Of a DNA stretch of 57,902 nucleotides, positions 48,832-57,350 are shown in pieces. The first letter of the stretch is position 1. Each line of letters starts with the position of its first letter. The notes below the pieces were generated by a model. The model saw only the letters and a list, made by a program, of their open reading frames with translations. It did no database searches and was not told the DNA's origin. The translations under genes were made by a program, and so were the position numbers. Location of the stretch: the NCBI GenBank assembly GCA_964516095.1, contig CAZEYS010000003.1:1-57902 (forward strand), written 5' to 3'. Source of the DNA: Hydrogenothermus sp964516095. Its GTDB lineage: Bacteria; Aquificota; Aquificia; Aquificales; Hydrogenothermaceae.

Positions 48832-49810
48832 TATTAGCAGGTGGAATATCCTCTATTTTTATGTTTTCCAGAAGATGTTCCTTTTTACTCATACCAACTA
48901 GAGCAGTTCCTACTCCTTCAGTACTTCTTACAAATTGTAAAGCAGCGAGAACTGGAGAAGGAGCCTTTAAAGTATTTAGTATCTCTTCTGATATTTGGGG
49001 TAAAATTCTCGTCTGCATTAAAGGTGCACTTATATAAGTGTATATTCCTAATTTTTTGGCAGCCTCTAAAGTTGACATTTTTTCACCGTTTATATTTTGA
49101 TTTTTCAGTGTATAAGCTTCTGTCATTACCATGTTGTACGGCAGTTGTATAAATCTAAAATGATGATTTTCACCACCTACATCTGTGGCTATATCGTAGA
49201 TATCCTTCAAATTTAAATACTGTCGGTGATTTTCTTCTACCCTAAAGCCATTCCAGGTTGCAAGACCATAATATCTTAACTTTCCTTCTTTTACTTTACC
49301 TTCAAGAAGCCTAAACACACTTCTCAGCTTTTTGTAGAAGGTCTGCCTATCAAAATTTAAAAGCTGGTCTTCAGGATTGTGCAAAAAGTAAATGTCTATG
49401 TAGTCTGTGTTTAGGTTTTCTAAGCTTTTATTAAATGACCAGTCTATGTAAACAGTAGTAAGTACATTTCCTGTTTGGGTAATATCTCCTGGAGATAAAA
49501 TTCCTGTATCAAGGAGGTTTTCTTTTAGCCATTTTCTAGGATCCTCAACATTAGCTGGTGCAGATAGATAACCTCCTTTAGTAGACAGAATAATACTTTT
49601 TCTGTCTATCTCTTTTAAAAGTTTTCCTATAGTTTGCTCACTCTTCATATATCTATAATTTATTGCAGTGTCTATTACATTTATTCCTTTTTCTATACCC
49701 AGTTTTATCGTTTCATAGTACTGGTTATCTGTTTTCTCATCAGGATTACCAAGATACGTTCCTATTCCTATTTCTGAAAGTTTCATATCTAAAAACTCTT
49801 TATATCTCAT
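48824..49810 (-). CDS. Aldo/keto reductase family protein
   Basis: 328 residues forming a TIM barrel with the catalytic tetrad region: Asp (INVIDTAINYRYMKSEQ, Asp near 49 and Tyr near 54), Lys (SIILSTKGGYLSA) and His (IDIYFLHNPE). The NADPH-binding end VGMSKKEHLLENI is present. Substrate unknown. The start overlaps murJ's stop as ATGA, so it is in the murJ transcript. It carries an insert (about 95-135, with DTGILSPGDITQTGNVLT) seen in a subgroup of bacterial AKRs. Confidence 0.9.
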   Translation of the reverse strand: MRYKEFLDMKLSEIGIGTYLGNPDEKTDNQYYETIKLGIEKGINVIDTAINYRYMKSEQTIGKLLKEIDRKSIILSTKGGYLSAPANVEDPRKWLKENLLDTGILSPGDITQTGNVLTTVYIDWSFNKSLENLNTDYIDIYFLHNPEDQLLNFDRQTFYKKLRSVFRLLEGKVKEGKLRYYGLATWNGFRVEENHRQYLNLKDIYDIATDVGGENHHFRFIQLPYNMVMTEAYTLKNQNINGEKMSTLEAAKKLGIYTYISAPLMQTRILPQISEEILNTLKAPSPVLAALQFVRSTEGVGTALVGMSKKEHLLENIKIEDIPPANIT

Positions 49811-51324
49811 ATTTTCTTCCTCTTAATATAAGATAGTATTTCTTTTACTATGTCCTCTCTTAAAGCCAATAGCAGTAAAAAGTAACTTACTGCTCCAACT
49901 GAAATAGACAACCCAATTAGTACATATTCATTTTTAATGAGAAGTTTAAGACTTACGATGATTATTGCCATAATAAATGAAGAAAAAAACGCTTTTACAA
50001 AAGTTATGAGAATTTGTCGTTTATAAATATTGCCAAAATAAAATGCGTAAAGGTATAAAAAACTGATAAGCCCTGCTATTGAGGACGCTAAAGAAAGACC
50101 AATAACTCCCATATTAAAGATAAACACAAAAACAACTGCAAAAAAAACTCCTCCTAATATTCCTGCAACTGTTGAATAAAGTGGAACTTTAACATCCTCA
50201 ACTGCAAAAAACGCACTTTTTAAGGGCCTTGTAAGTGTGTAAAAAGTAAGTCCAAGAGCATAGCCAACTAAAGCATAATAAGTATAAATAGCATCTTTTT
50301 GTGTAAATGCTCCTCTATTAAAGAGTATATCTATGATTTCGCTGCCTAAAACTATCATTCCAAAAGTTGCAGGCAATGACAATATTATAGCCATTTTTAA
50401 GCCTTTATTAACTTCATCATCAAATAATCTTTCTTTTTGTTCTGTGTAGTATTTGGAGAGGGATACTAAAAGAGAGTTACCTAACCCGACTGCAAATATT
50501 CCGATAGGTAGCTGGAATATTCTATTTGCATAGTAAAGATAAGATATTGCTCCTGCCATTATTAAAGATGCCAAAATAGTGTCTATAACAAAGCCAAACT
50601 GGCTTACCCCAAAAGATAAAAATGCAGGGGTTATCCTTTTTAATGTGAGTTTGATTTCATCAAGTAATTTAAATGATATACTGAGATTATATCCTTCTTT
50701 TTTAAATAGAAAAAATGTCAGTATTACCTGTAAAAGACCTCCAAATAACGCCCCTAATGCAATAGAATAAATACCTAATTGCTCAGAAAGAGTCAGTGCA
50801 AAAAATATAAAAGACAGATTTAACAATGCTGGTGAGACAGCAGGAATAAAAAATCTATTTTTTGTGTTTACAACTGCTGTAAAGAATGAAACTATTCCAA
50901 CTAAAACAAGATATGGGAATACTATCTTTACCAAATTTGAAGCAGTTTCTAACAAATCTTTTTCCTTTAAAAAACCTGGTGCTAAAATGACAACTATCAA
51001 CTTTGAAAACAAAATAACTACTAATGTAATAAGAGATAAAATAAGAACATAGAATGAAAATAGAGAGGATATATACTCTTTAGCTTTTTGTGGATTGTTC
51101 CTTTCTAAAGAAGTGTAAATAGGAATGAATACCGCACTGAAACTTCCCTCTGCAACCAGTTGCCGGAGTGTATTAGGTAATCTCCATGCAACAAAAAAAG
51201 CATCAGTTAAATAGGAAGCTCCAAATACAAACGCTATAACTGCATCTCTAATGTAACCGAATATACGACTTATAAGTGTGGCTGATGCAAATAAGAGAGT
51301 ATGTTTTATAAACTTACTTTGCAT
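49807..51324 (-). CDS. murJ: Lipid II flippase MurJ (MviN)
   Basis: 505 residues with 14 predicted membrane helices of the MOP superfamily. The N-terminal TLISRIFGYIRDAVIAFVFGAS, the FFVAWRLPNTLRQLVAEGSFSA block and the VFPYLVLVG region are diagnostic for MurJ, including the conserved Arg residues of the central cavity (RxFGYIRD, WRLPN). It flips lipid II for peptidoglycan synthesis. It overlaps both neighbours, by 11 bases at its 5' end and 4 at its 3' end. Confidence 0.95.
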   Translation of the reverse strand: MQSKFIKHTLLFASATLISRIFGYIRDAVIAFVFGASYLTDAFFVAWRLPNTLRQLVAEGSFSAVFIPIYTSLERNNPQKAKEYISSLFSFYVLILSLITLVVILFSKLIVVILAPGFLKEKDLLETASNLVKIVFPYLVLVGIVSFFTAVVNTKNRFFIPAVSPALLNLSFIFFALTLSEQLGIYSIALGALFGGLLQVILTFFLFKKEGYNLSISFKLLDEIKLTLKRITPAFLSFGVSQFGFVIDTILASLIMAGAISYLYYANRIFQLPIGIFAVGLGNSLLVSLSKYYTEQKERLFDDEVNKGLKMAIILSLPATFGMIVLGSEIIDILFNRGAFTQKDAIYTYYALVGYALGLTFYTLTRPLKSAFFAVEDVKVPLYSTVAGILGGVFFAVVFVFIFNMGVIGLSLASSIAGLISFLYLYAFYFGNIYKRQILITFVKAFFSSFIMAIIIVSLKLLIKNEYVLIGLSISVGAVSYFLLLLALREDIVKEILSYIKRKKI

Positions 51325-51718
51325 TAGCGTAATCTGGAACTATTTTCACATCAAACGAAAGAAACTCCCTTTTTCCATTTTCAAAAAGGGTAATCCTTAT
51401 TTTGTAGTTGCCAGACAAAACTTTCTCGCCTTTTTTATAAGTTCTTTGATCCCAGCACCACTTCTTTTTTTGATTTGGCTTAAGTTTGACTATTACTTGA
51501 TTGCTTATTGGAGAGTATATTACTTTATCCTTTTTAAATACTACCCATGGAGCAGATGAAGGTAAATATACTGTTTGATTAGAAGCATTTTTTAAAGTGA
51601 AACAGACTTTTTCTCCTTTTTTGTATGTCTGTTTATCAGGTTTAAACTCGACTTTTGCATGTGCATAAGATACAAAATAAAAAATAGAAACAAAAAGAAA
51701 CAGGTGTAGAAGTCTCAT
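51314..51718 (-). CDS. Secreted BsuPI-like domain protein
   Basis: 134 residues from ATG 51718 (GAGAGGA 6 bases upstream; a TTG five codons earlier contains that ribosome site and is rejected). Signal peptide (1-21, SYAHA), then a single Ig-like beta domain of the BsuPI type: YKKGEKVCFTLKNASNQTVYL, then the WCWDQRTYKKGEKVLSGNYKIRI block. BsuPI is a Bacillus proteinase inhibitor, and the domain is widespread in secreted proteins of unknown role. It is directly upstream of murJ and overlaps it. Confidence 0.82.
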   Translation of the reverse strand: MRLLHLFLFVSIFYFVSYAHAKVEFKPDKQTYKKGEKVCFTLKNASNQTVYLPSSAPWVVFKKDKVIYSPISNQVIVKLKPNQKKKWCWDQRTYKKGEKVLSGNYKIRITLFENGKREFLSFDVKIVPDYANAK

Positions 51719-51762
51719 TTTAATTCCTCTCAATAAATTTTTGAAAAAATTATAACTGATTT

Positions 51763-53067
51763 TTAATAAACACTTCTTACAGTTTCTTCTTGCTCTTCTT
51801 CTTGAGGCTGATTTTCATTTTCAAGCACTTCATCTGTCAATCTTTCAGCAAGATAGTCTGCCAGGTGTTGAACTTTATACTTTCTGTAATCGGAAGAGTG
51901 TTTATACATACCATCTGCAATGTTAAAAACGCATCCTGGACAATCACTTAAAACATACTGTGCCTGTGTATTCTCAAGGTCTTTTACTTTCCTTTTTTGA
52001 AGCTCAGTTGCTACTTCATAGTTAGCTACAGAGAAGTACCCTGCAAAACCACAACACATCATTGCATCCTGACCTTCAACGTACTTGGCATTTTTCACAC
52101 TTTTAAGTACATCTCTAAAGACATTTGGGTCGGTTTTCATTGCAGTATAAGAGTGGCATGGAAAGTGAAATGTTACCTTTTCACCGTTTCCTTTAAACGT
52201 AAGGTATCCCTGTTCTCTAAGTATCTCTGCAAAATCTTTTACTGGATATTTGTACTCTTCTTTCAGAGCACCACCACATGTAGGGCAGGCTACAACAATA
52301 TAATCAAATTCGTATTTATCTATTTCTTCTTTGTTGTGCTTCATTAAACTTTCAAAAGCTTCCACATTTCCTGCGTAAAGATGGGGAGCTCCACAACATC
52401 TTATATTCTCAGGGACAACAACTTCATAGCCTGCATGCTCCATAAGTTTGAGCACATTTTCTCCAGTTTTTCCATAAAACGCGTCTATCATACATCCAGT
52501 AAAAAATAAAAGTTTTCCTTTTTTCTCTTTTTTTGGTTTTACAATTTTTCCTCTTAAGCTAAATGGTTTAGCAGTTGGCTTTGGCATAAGTTTAGTATAC
52601 TTTGGTATTCCAGTATCCAAATAAACTGCATTATACTCAGGAACATCTTTTTTAAACAGCTTTCCATAGGCTTTCATTAAAGAAGGAGCAAATTTCATAG
52701 CTGTTTTTGTAATGACATTTCCCATCATTGCAAGCCCGCTGAACACTGCTGTTTTAACAAGGTCTTTCTTGCCTAATTCCTTATTTCCCATATGGCGAGC
52801 TCTGAACATTATTTCTTTATACTCAACTTCATTAGGACAAATCCATTCGCATCTTCTACACATAGCACACTGGTTCCACTGGGCAACTATGTCCTCTGTT
52901 AGAGGCATAATTCCATCTACTACTGCCTCTGCAAGTGAAAGTCTACCTCTTGGTGAACTTCTCTCTTCTTTTACTACACTGTATGTTGGACATACAGACC
53001 TACATGCAGAACACTTTACACATTGATGGGCAAGCTCTACAGTAAGTTTTACATCTATTTCATTCAT
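51763..53067 (-). CDS. GlcF/GlpC/HdrD-type iron-sulfur oxidoreductase subunit
   Basis: 434 residues: two [4Fe-4S] motifs (Cys16-19-22-26 and Cys67-70-73-77) with SPRGRLSLAEAVVDG between them as in glycolate oxidase GlcF, followed by two CCG domains (CMIDAFYG through RCCGAPHL; FPCHSYTA through MMCCGFAG and CPGC) that bind a noncubane or [4Fe-4S] cluster. The tail is acidic. It would pass electrons from a flavin dehydrogenase (glycolate, lactate or glycerol-3-phosphate) or in an Hdr-type complex. No partner subunit is adjacent. The start has GGAGG 9 bases upstream. Confidence 0.88.
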   Translation of the reverse strand: MNEIDVKLTVELAHQCVKCSACRSVCPTYSVVKEERSSPRGRLSLAEAVVDGIMPLTEDIVAQWNQCAMCRRCEWICPNEVEYKEIMFRARHMGNKELGKKDLVKTAVFSGLAMMGNVITKTAMKFAPSLMKAYGKLFKKDVPEYNAVYLDTGIPKYTKLMPKPTAKPFSLRGKIVKPKKEKKGKLLFFTGCMIDAFYGKTGENVLKLMEHAGYEVVVPENIRCCGAPHLYAGNVEAFESLMKHNKEEIDKYEFDYIVVACPTCGGALKEEYKYPVKDFAEILREQGYLTFKGNGEKVTFHFPCHSYTAMKTDPNVFRDVLKSVKNAKYVEGQDAMMCCGFAGYFSVANYEVATELQKRKVKDLENTQAQYVLSDCPGCVFNIADGMYKHSSDYRKYKVQHLADYLAERLTDEVLENENQPQEEEQEETVRSVY

Positions 53068-53254
53068 TATTATTGTCCTCCAAAGCTCTCAAAATTTTGT
53101 TATAACACCTATCAAGTTCTATTTTTCCTTCTACAGCCAAATCATTCACTATTTTTTGAATAGTATTTCTATCTATTCCCGTTAATTTTTCTATATCAGA
53201 GACTTTTAATGGCTTATCTGAAAGTCGAATTATATTAAAGATGGATTGTTTCAT
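53060..53254 (-). CDS. Tiny winged helix-turn-helix protein
   Basis: 64 residues from ATG 53254: one winged-helix domain, with helix 2-turn-helix 3 in LKVSDIEKLTGIDRNTIQKIVNDLAVEGKIE and a short wing. It resembles the MarR/DprA-C-type DNA-binding fold without any effector part. No convincing ribosome site precedes the ATG or a TTG 12 codons further upstream. It overlaps the Fe-S oxidoreductase gene by 8 bases, so it may regulate it. Regulatory role inferred. Confidence 0.6.
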   Translation of the reverse strand: MKQSIFNIIRLSDKPLKVSDIEKLTGIDRNTIQKIVNDLAVEGKIELDRCYNKILRALEDNNNE

Positions 53255-53316
53255 AGAATGAAGTATAAGAAAGAAGGAAAATGTAAACAATAATCAATAT
53301 CATAAGGTTTAAATTT

Positions 53317-54264
53317 CTAAAAGTCCCACAGTGCAGTTGAAAGGTATTTTTCTCCACCGTCAGGACATATAAAAACAATAACGCCATCTTCTATTTCTCT
53401 TGCAAGTTTTATAGCAGCATTGAAAGCTGCTCCTGATGATTGACCTACAAATATTCCTTCATCTCTGGCTAATTTACGTGCCCATTCATATGCAGAATCT
53501 GTGTCTATAAACATTGTTCTATCAAGTCTATTCTCATCGAAAATTCCAGGTTTTATAGACGTTTCGATATATTTCAATCCTTCTATCCCATGAAAAGGGC
53601 TGTCAGGCTGGACACCTATAACTTGTATATCTGGATTGAAAATTTTTAATCTTCTTCCTGTTCCCATTATTGTGCCACCAGTTCCTATCCCAGCTATGAA
53701 ATGAGTAATCTTTTTGTTTGTCTGCTCCCAGATTTCAACTGCTGTCGAATAGTAGTGAGAACGCCAGTTTGCATCATTGTTATACTGATCTATGTAGTAA
53801 TATTTATCTGGATACTTTTTTATCAGCTCTCGGACGTACAAAATTGCTCCATCTGTACTTTGAAGAGGATCTGTGTAATGTATTTTAGCTCCATATGCCT
53901 GTATAATTTTTTTTCTTTCTTCACTTACATTTGCAGGCATAGCAAGTTCAACTTTATAACCAAGAGCAGTTCCTACCATAGCTAATGCTATACCTGTATT
54001 TCCAGATGTTGCGTCAAGTATGATTTTATCTTTTGTAAGCTTACCTGATTGAATTGCTTCAACAATCATTCGAGTTGCAGGTCTATCTTTTACTGAACCT
54101 CCTGGATTGTAGCTTTCAAGTTTTGCGTATATCTCAATGTTTTTATTCTTAATGTCCTCTGGTAGGGATTTATTCAGTTTTACAAGTGGAGTATTTCCTA
54201 CAAGTTCCAAAATTGAGTTTCTTGTTTTTCTAACAGGCTCATCATGCTGGCCAAGTATCCACAA
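53317..54264 (-). CDS. cysM: Cysteine synthase family protein (CysK/CysM)
   Basis: 315 residues, fold type II PLP enzyme: LVGNTPLVKL at the start, the PLP Lys in NPGGSVKDRPA, the phosphate loop GIGTGGTIMGTGR and the substrate loop SGNTGIALAM. It converts an activated serine (O-acetyl- or O-phosphoserine, not decided here) and sulfide to cysteine. The start is TTG with AAGGTGA upstream. The GLKYIETSIKPGIFD block is closer to CysM-type than to CysK. It would be the direct route of sulfide into organic sulfur in a sulfidic habitat. An alternative is cystathionine beta-synthase, but no CBS domains are present. Confidence 0.88.
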   Translation of the reverse strand: MWILGQHDEPVRKTRNSILELVGNTPLVKLNKSLPEDIKNKNIEIYAKLESYNPGGSVKDRPATRMIVEAIQSGKLTKDKIILDATSGNTGIALAMVGTALGYKVELAMPANVSEERKKIIQAYGAKIHYTDPLQSTDGAILYVRELIKKYPDKYYYIDQYNNDANWRSHYYSTAVEIWEQTNKKITHFIAGIGTGGTIMGTGRRLKIFNPDIQVIGVQPDSPFHGIEGLKYIETSIKPGIFDENRLDRTMFIDTDSAYEWARKLARDEGIFVGQSSGAAFNAAIKLAREIEDGVIVFICPDGGEKYLSTALWDF

Positions 54265-54299
54265 TTTTAATCACCTTTTATTGTTTTTATAAACCTATT

Positions 54300-54848
54300 T
54301 TATCTTTTTTCTGATAGTTTTTGAAGTGAGATTTTAATTATCTCTTCTAAAGAAGATGTGTTTTTAGATACTTCTTTAACAACTTTTTGAACTTTTTGTT
54401 TATCAAAACCAAGGGAAACTAATGCCTCAACTGCATCTGATAAAATAGGTGAAGAATGAGATGTTAATTTTCCTTTCAGTTCTAAAATAATTCTGGAAGC
54501 TGTTTTTTTTCCTATACCTTCTACTGAAGAAAGTATATCAGTTCTTTCATTTTCTACTGCATCTATAAACTGTTCATAATCGAAGTTCTTCAAAATAGAA
54601 AATGCATGTTTTACCCCTATTCCGTTTATATTGATAAGCTTAGTAAACAGTTCTCTTGATAATCTATCTTTGAAACCGTAAAGGATAAATTTATCATCCT
54701 TAAAAAGGAGATAGGTAAAGATTTTCTCTTTACCTACTGTAAATTTATGAGGTGTTTTTATGGCAATACCAAAATCTTGAGCTTCTACTATAATGATATC
54801 TTCTTTTTCTATAACTTCTACAATTTCACCTTTTATATAATCCAGCAT
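54300..54848 (-). CDS. ruvA: Holliday junction DNA helicase subunit RuvA
   Basis: 182 residues, somewhat short. OB domain (1-62, MLDYIKGEIVEV), two helix-hairpin-helix motifs (LININGIGVKHAFSIL and LSSVEGIGKKTASRII), and a C-terminal three-helix RuvB-contact domain (about 138-180, VEALVSLGFDKQKVQKVVKEV). RuvB is not in the window. It follows the nitrate-reductase-like gene after 6 bases without a clear ribosome site, so it may be read from the same transcript. Confidence 0.94.
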   Translation of the reverse strand: MLDYIKGEIVEVIEKEDIIIVEAQDFGIAIKTPHKFTVGKEKIFTYLLFKDDKFILYGFKDRLSRELFTKLININGIGVKHAFSILKNFDYEQFIDAVENERTDILSSVEGIGKKTASRIILELKGKLTSHSSPILSDAVEALVSLGFDKQKVQKVVKEVSKNTSSLEEIIKISLQKLSEKR

Positions 54849-54854
54849 AACTTA

Positions 54855-57332
54855 TTATACCGTAGATATGTGGTTCTTTTTCAAATATTCTTTTTTCTCT
54901 TTTTCTATCAGTATGTCTGATAGATATGCAAACAGTTCTTTCCAGGCTTCTCTTTCTGTAAAGGATAATTTTCCTATATCTGACAAAGCTTTGAAAAATG
55001 CATCTTGGAAATATTTGTAAAATTCTGGTTGTACTTCCATTGCTACATGTTTTTGTGCTACTTTGTTTAACTCTTCGTCTATTCTATCCATGTTATTTAT
55101 ATTTTCAACTATATTTGATAGTAACTTAGCTTGTTTCTGGGCAAGAACTTTTATATCTTCTCTAAATAGCTGTTTAAATTCAGGCTTAAGCTCAAATAGT
55201 ATCTGGTATAAAGTTCTAAACACTGCAGGTAATTCATTTTTTATCAATGGGTAAGAAAGCTGTACTATATGGATAACCTCTTCAGATAAATAAACAACTT
55301 TTTTTCTTTTTTGTTTTATATATACAGCTGAGAACTTTAAGTCTGGTTCTTTTGATATTGGGTCTATTGTATCATTTACAACAATGTTAGTTGGAAAATG
55401 GTAAACCATTCCATAGCCAAATGGTGCAAATGCAACTCCTCTTTTTATGTTACCGGTTTTGGCTTTTATATAGATTTTTCCTCTTTTGGATTGAACGTTG
55501 ATGTAATCTCCATCTACTATTCCAAGCTCGTAAGCATCCAGCTCATTTAGCATTACAAATGGTTCTTCTTCTCCTTTTAGAAGTTCAAAAGATTTTCCTG
55601 TTCTTGTCATTGTATGCCATTGTTTTTTTGTTCTTCCAGTTGTAAGAATAATATTAAACGGAAATTTAACTTCTTCTGACGGTGCCTCAAATACGGCTCT
55701 GTTAAATCTTGCCCTTTTGGTAGGTGTAGGAAATTTTTTATCAGGATAGAGCCACTTACCTCCCCACTGTTTCGGTAAATCTTCATACTCCCATGTTGAG
55801 ATATCGCATAATCTTCCAGCTGTAGTCTTTTTATATTCGTTAAAAATCTGCCGTGAGTTTTCATAGTTAAAGTGGTCTTGCCATCCAAGTTCTTTTGCAA
55901 CTTCACAGAAAATCTGCCAGTCGTGTTTTGCCTGTGGTGGAGACTGTTTGAAAGCTCTGTTATAAGTAATAGTCCTATCTGAGCCTGTCATTATCCCTTC
56001 CTTTTCTCCCCATTGAGTTGCAGGAAGGACAAGATTTGCAAAATCCATTGTATCGTTTAAATAGGCATCTTGAACAATCACGAAGGTATTTCTTAAAGCT
56101 TTCCAGAATTTGTTTAGGTTAGGCATAGTTACAGCTGGATTTGTACACACAATCCATAAAAGATTTATTTCACCATTAATCATTTTATCTACTGCTTCAA
56201 CTATAGTCGGCCCTGGTGAAGGTTTTATACTTCCTTCAGGAATACTCCAGAACTTCTCCATAAATTTTCTATCTTCTTCATTTCTCACATCTCTATAACC
56301 AGGAAGTCCATTTACAAGATATCCTACCTCTCTACCTCCCATCGCATTTGGCTGTCCTGTAAGGGAAAATGGGCAACCTTTCTCATTTATCCTTCCTGTG
56401 GCAAGATGCAGGTTAATTAGAGAAAGATTTTTCATAGTTCCATTGGAAGACTGATTTAAACCCATTGTCCAGAAGGATATAACCTTCTTCTTAAGGCCAT
56501 AAATTTCTGCCAGTTTGTATATATACTTTTCATCAATATCGCATATTTTTGCCGCCACTTCAGGTGGATATTTTTTTGCCTCTTCAATTGCCTGCTCAAA
56601 GTTTTCTGTGTGATTTAATATAAACTCGTAGTCAAGCCATTTATACTGGTTCAATAGATATAAAACACTATTAAATAGAACTGTGTCTGTTCCTGGTTTT
56701 ATTGGTATCCATAAATCAGCTTTTTGGGCTGTTTCTGTAAAAACAGGGTCTATTACAGCTATAGTTGTGTCTGGATTTTCCCTTTTTCTTTTTAGAACCC
56801 TTTTAAAGATTACCGGATGTGTCCATGCTGCATTTGAACCTGCAAAAACAAAACCATCTGCATCATCTATATCTTCATAGCTTCCTGGAGGGCCATCTGA
56901 ACCAAAGGATAGCTTATATCCCATTACTGCAGATGCCATACAAAGCCTTGAGTTTGCATCTATATTGTTTGTTTTTACAAATCCTTTCACAAACTTGTTT
57001 ATTAAATAACTGTCTTCAGTTGTAAGTTGTCCTGATATGTAAAAGTAGTTTTCATCAGGTCTGTTTTGTTTGAGTTTGTCAGCAATTATTTTTATAGCCT
57101 GCTCCCATGTTATCTCTTTAAAATCGTCTTTTTTATTTTCTCTGTATAGTGGAGCAGGAACCCTACCTGTATCCATAACTTTAGGCAAGGGTACAGGTTT
57201 TAAACATAAATCCCCTTTTGTTGCTGGATGGTTTTTATCTCCTTTTATTTTTACTTTTCCGTTTTTATCTTTAATTATCTCTAAACCACAACCTACCCCA
57301 CAGTAAGGACATTGGGCTGTTACTTTTTCCAT
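54855..57332 (-). CDS. Assimilatory-type nitrate reductase fused to a C-terminal globin
   Basis: 825 residues. Part 1 (1 to about 670) is a Mo-bisMGD oxidoreductase of the NasA/NarB type: [4Fe-4S] ligands Cys8, Cys11, Cys15 and Cys43, the Mo-ligand Cys131 in NSRLCMASAV, GQPNAMGGREVG, and a C-terminal MGD domain (TTGRTKKQWHTMTRTG, FAPFGYG). Part 2 (about 683-820) is a flavohemoglobin-like globin with Tyr709 (B10), Phe723 (CD1, PEFKQLF) and proximal His762 (F8, VAQKHVAM, then QPEFY). Klebsiella-type NasA ends in a Cys-rich BFD domain; no such Cys are here. No export signal, so cytoplasmic. GAGGT precedes the ATG. Nitrate specificity is inferred. Confidence 0.88.
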   Translation of the reverse strand: MEKVTAQCPYCGVGCGLEIIKDKNGKVKIKGDKNHPATKGDLCLKPVPLPKVMDTGRVPAPLYRENKKDDFKEITWEQAIKIIADKLKQNRPDENYFYISGQLTTEDSYLINKFVKGFVKTNNIDANSRLCMASAVMGYKLSFGSDGPPGSYEDIDDADGFVFAGSNAAWTHPVIFKRVLKRKRENPDTTIAVIDPVFTETAQKADLWIPIKPGTDTVLFNSVLYLLNQYKWLDYEFILNHTENFEQAIEEAKKYPPEVAAKICDIDEKYIYKLAEIYGLKKKVISFWTMGLNQSSNGTMKNLSLINLHLATGRINEKGCPFSLTGQPNAMGGREVGYLVNGLPGYRDVRNEEDRKFMEKFWSIPEGSIKPSPGPTIVEAVDKMINGEINLLWIVCTNPAVTMPNLNKFWKALRNTFVIVQDAYLNDTMDFANLVLPATQWGEKEGIMTGSDRTITYNRAFKQSPPQAKHDWQIFCEVAKELGWQDHFNYENSRQIFNEYKKTTAGRLCDISTWEYEDLPKQWGGKWLYPDKKFPTPTKRARFNRAVFEAPSEEVKFPFNIILTTGRTKKQWHTMTRTGKSFELLKGEEEPFVMLNELDAYELGIVDGDYINVQSKRGKIYIKAKTGNIKRGVAFAPFGYGMVYHFPTNIVVNDTIDPISKEPDLKFSAVYIKQKRKKVVYLSEEVIHIVQLSYPLIKNELPAVFRTLYQILFELKPEFKQLFREDIKVLAQKQAKLLSNIVENINNMDRIDEELNKVAQKHVAMEVQPEFYKYFQDAFFKALSDIGKLSFTEREAWKELFAYLSDILIEKEKKEYLKKNHISTV

Positions 57333-57350
57333 ACTTTATTACCTCTTTTT

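Noticed and set aside
54855..55300. C-terminal BFD [2Fe-2S] domain on the nitrate reductase
   Set aside because: The C-terminal region has no cysteines. The pattern of helices and the His/Phe/Tyr positions fit a globin.
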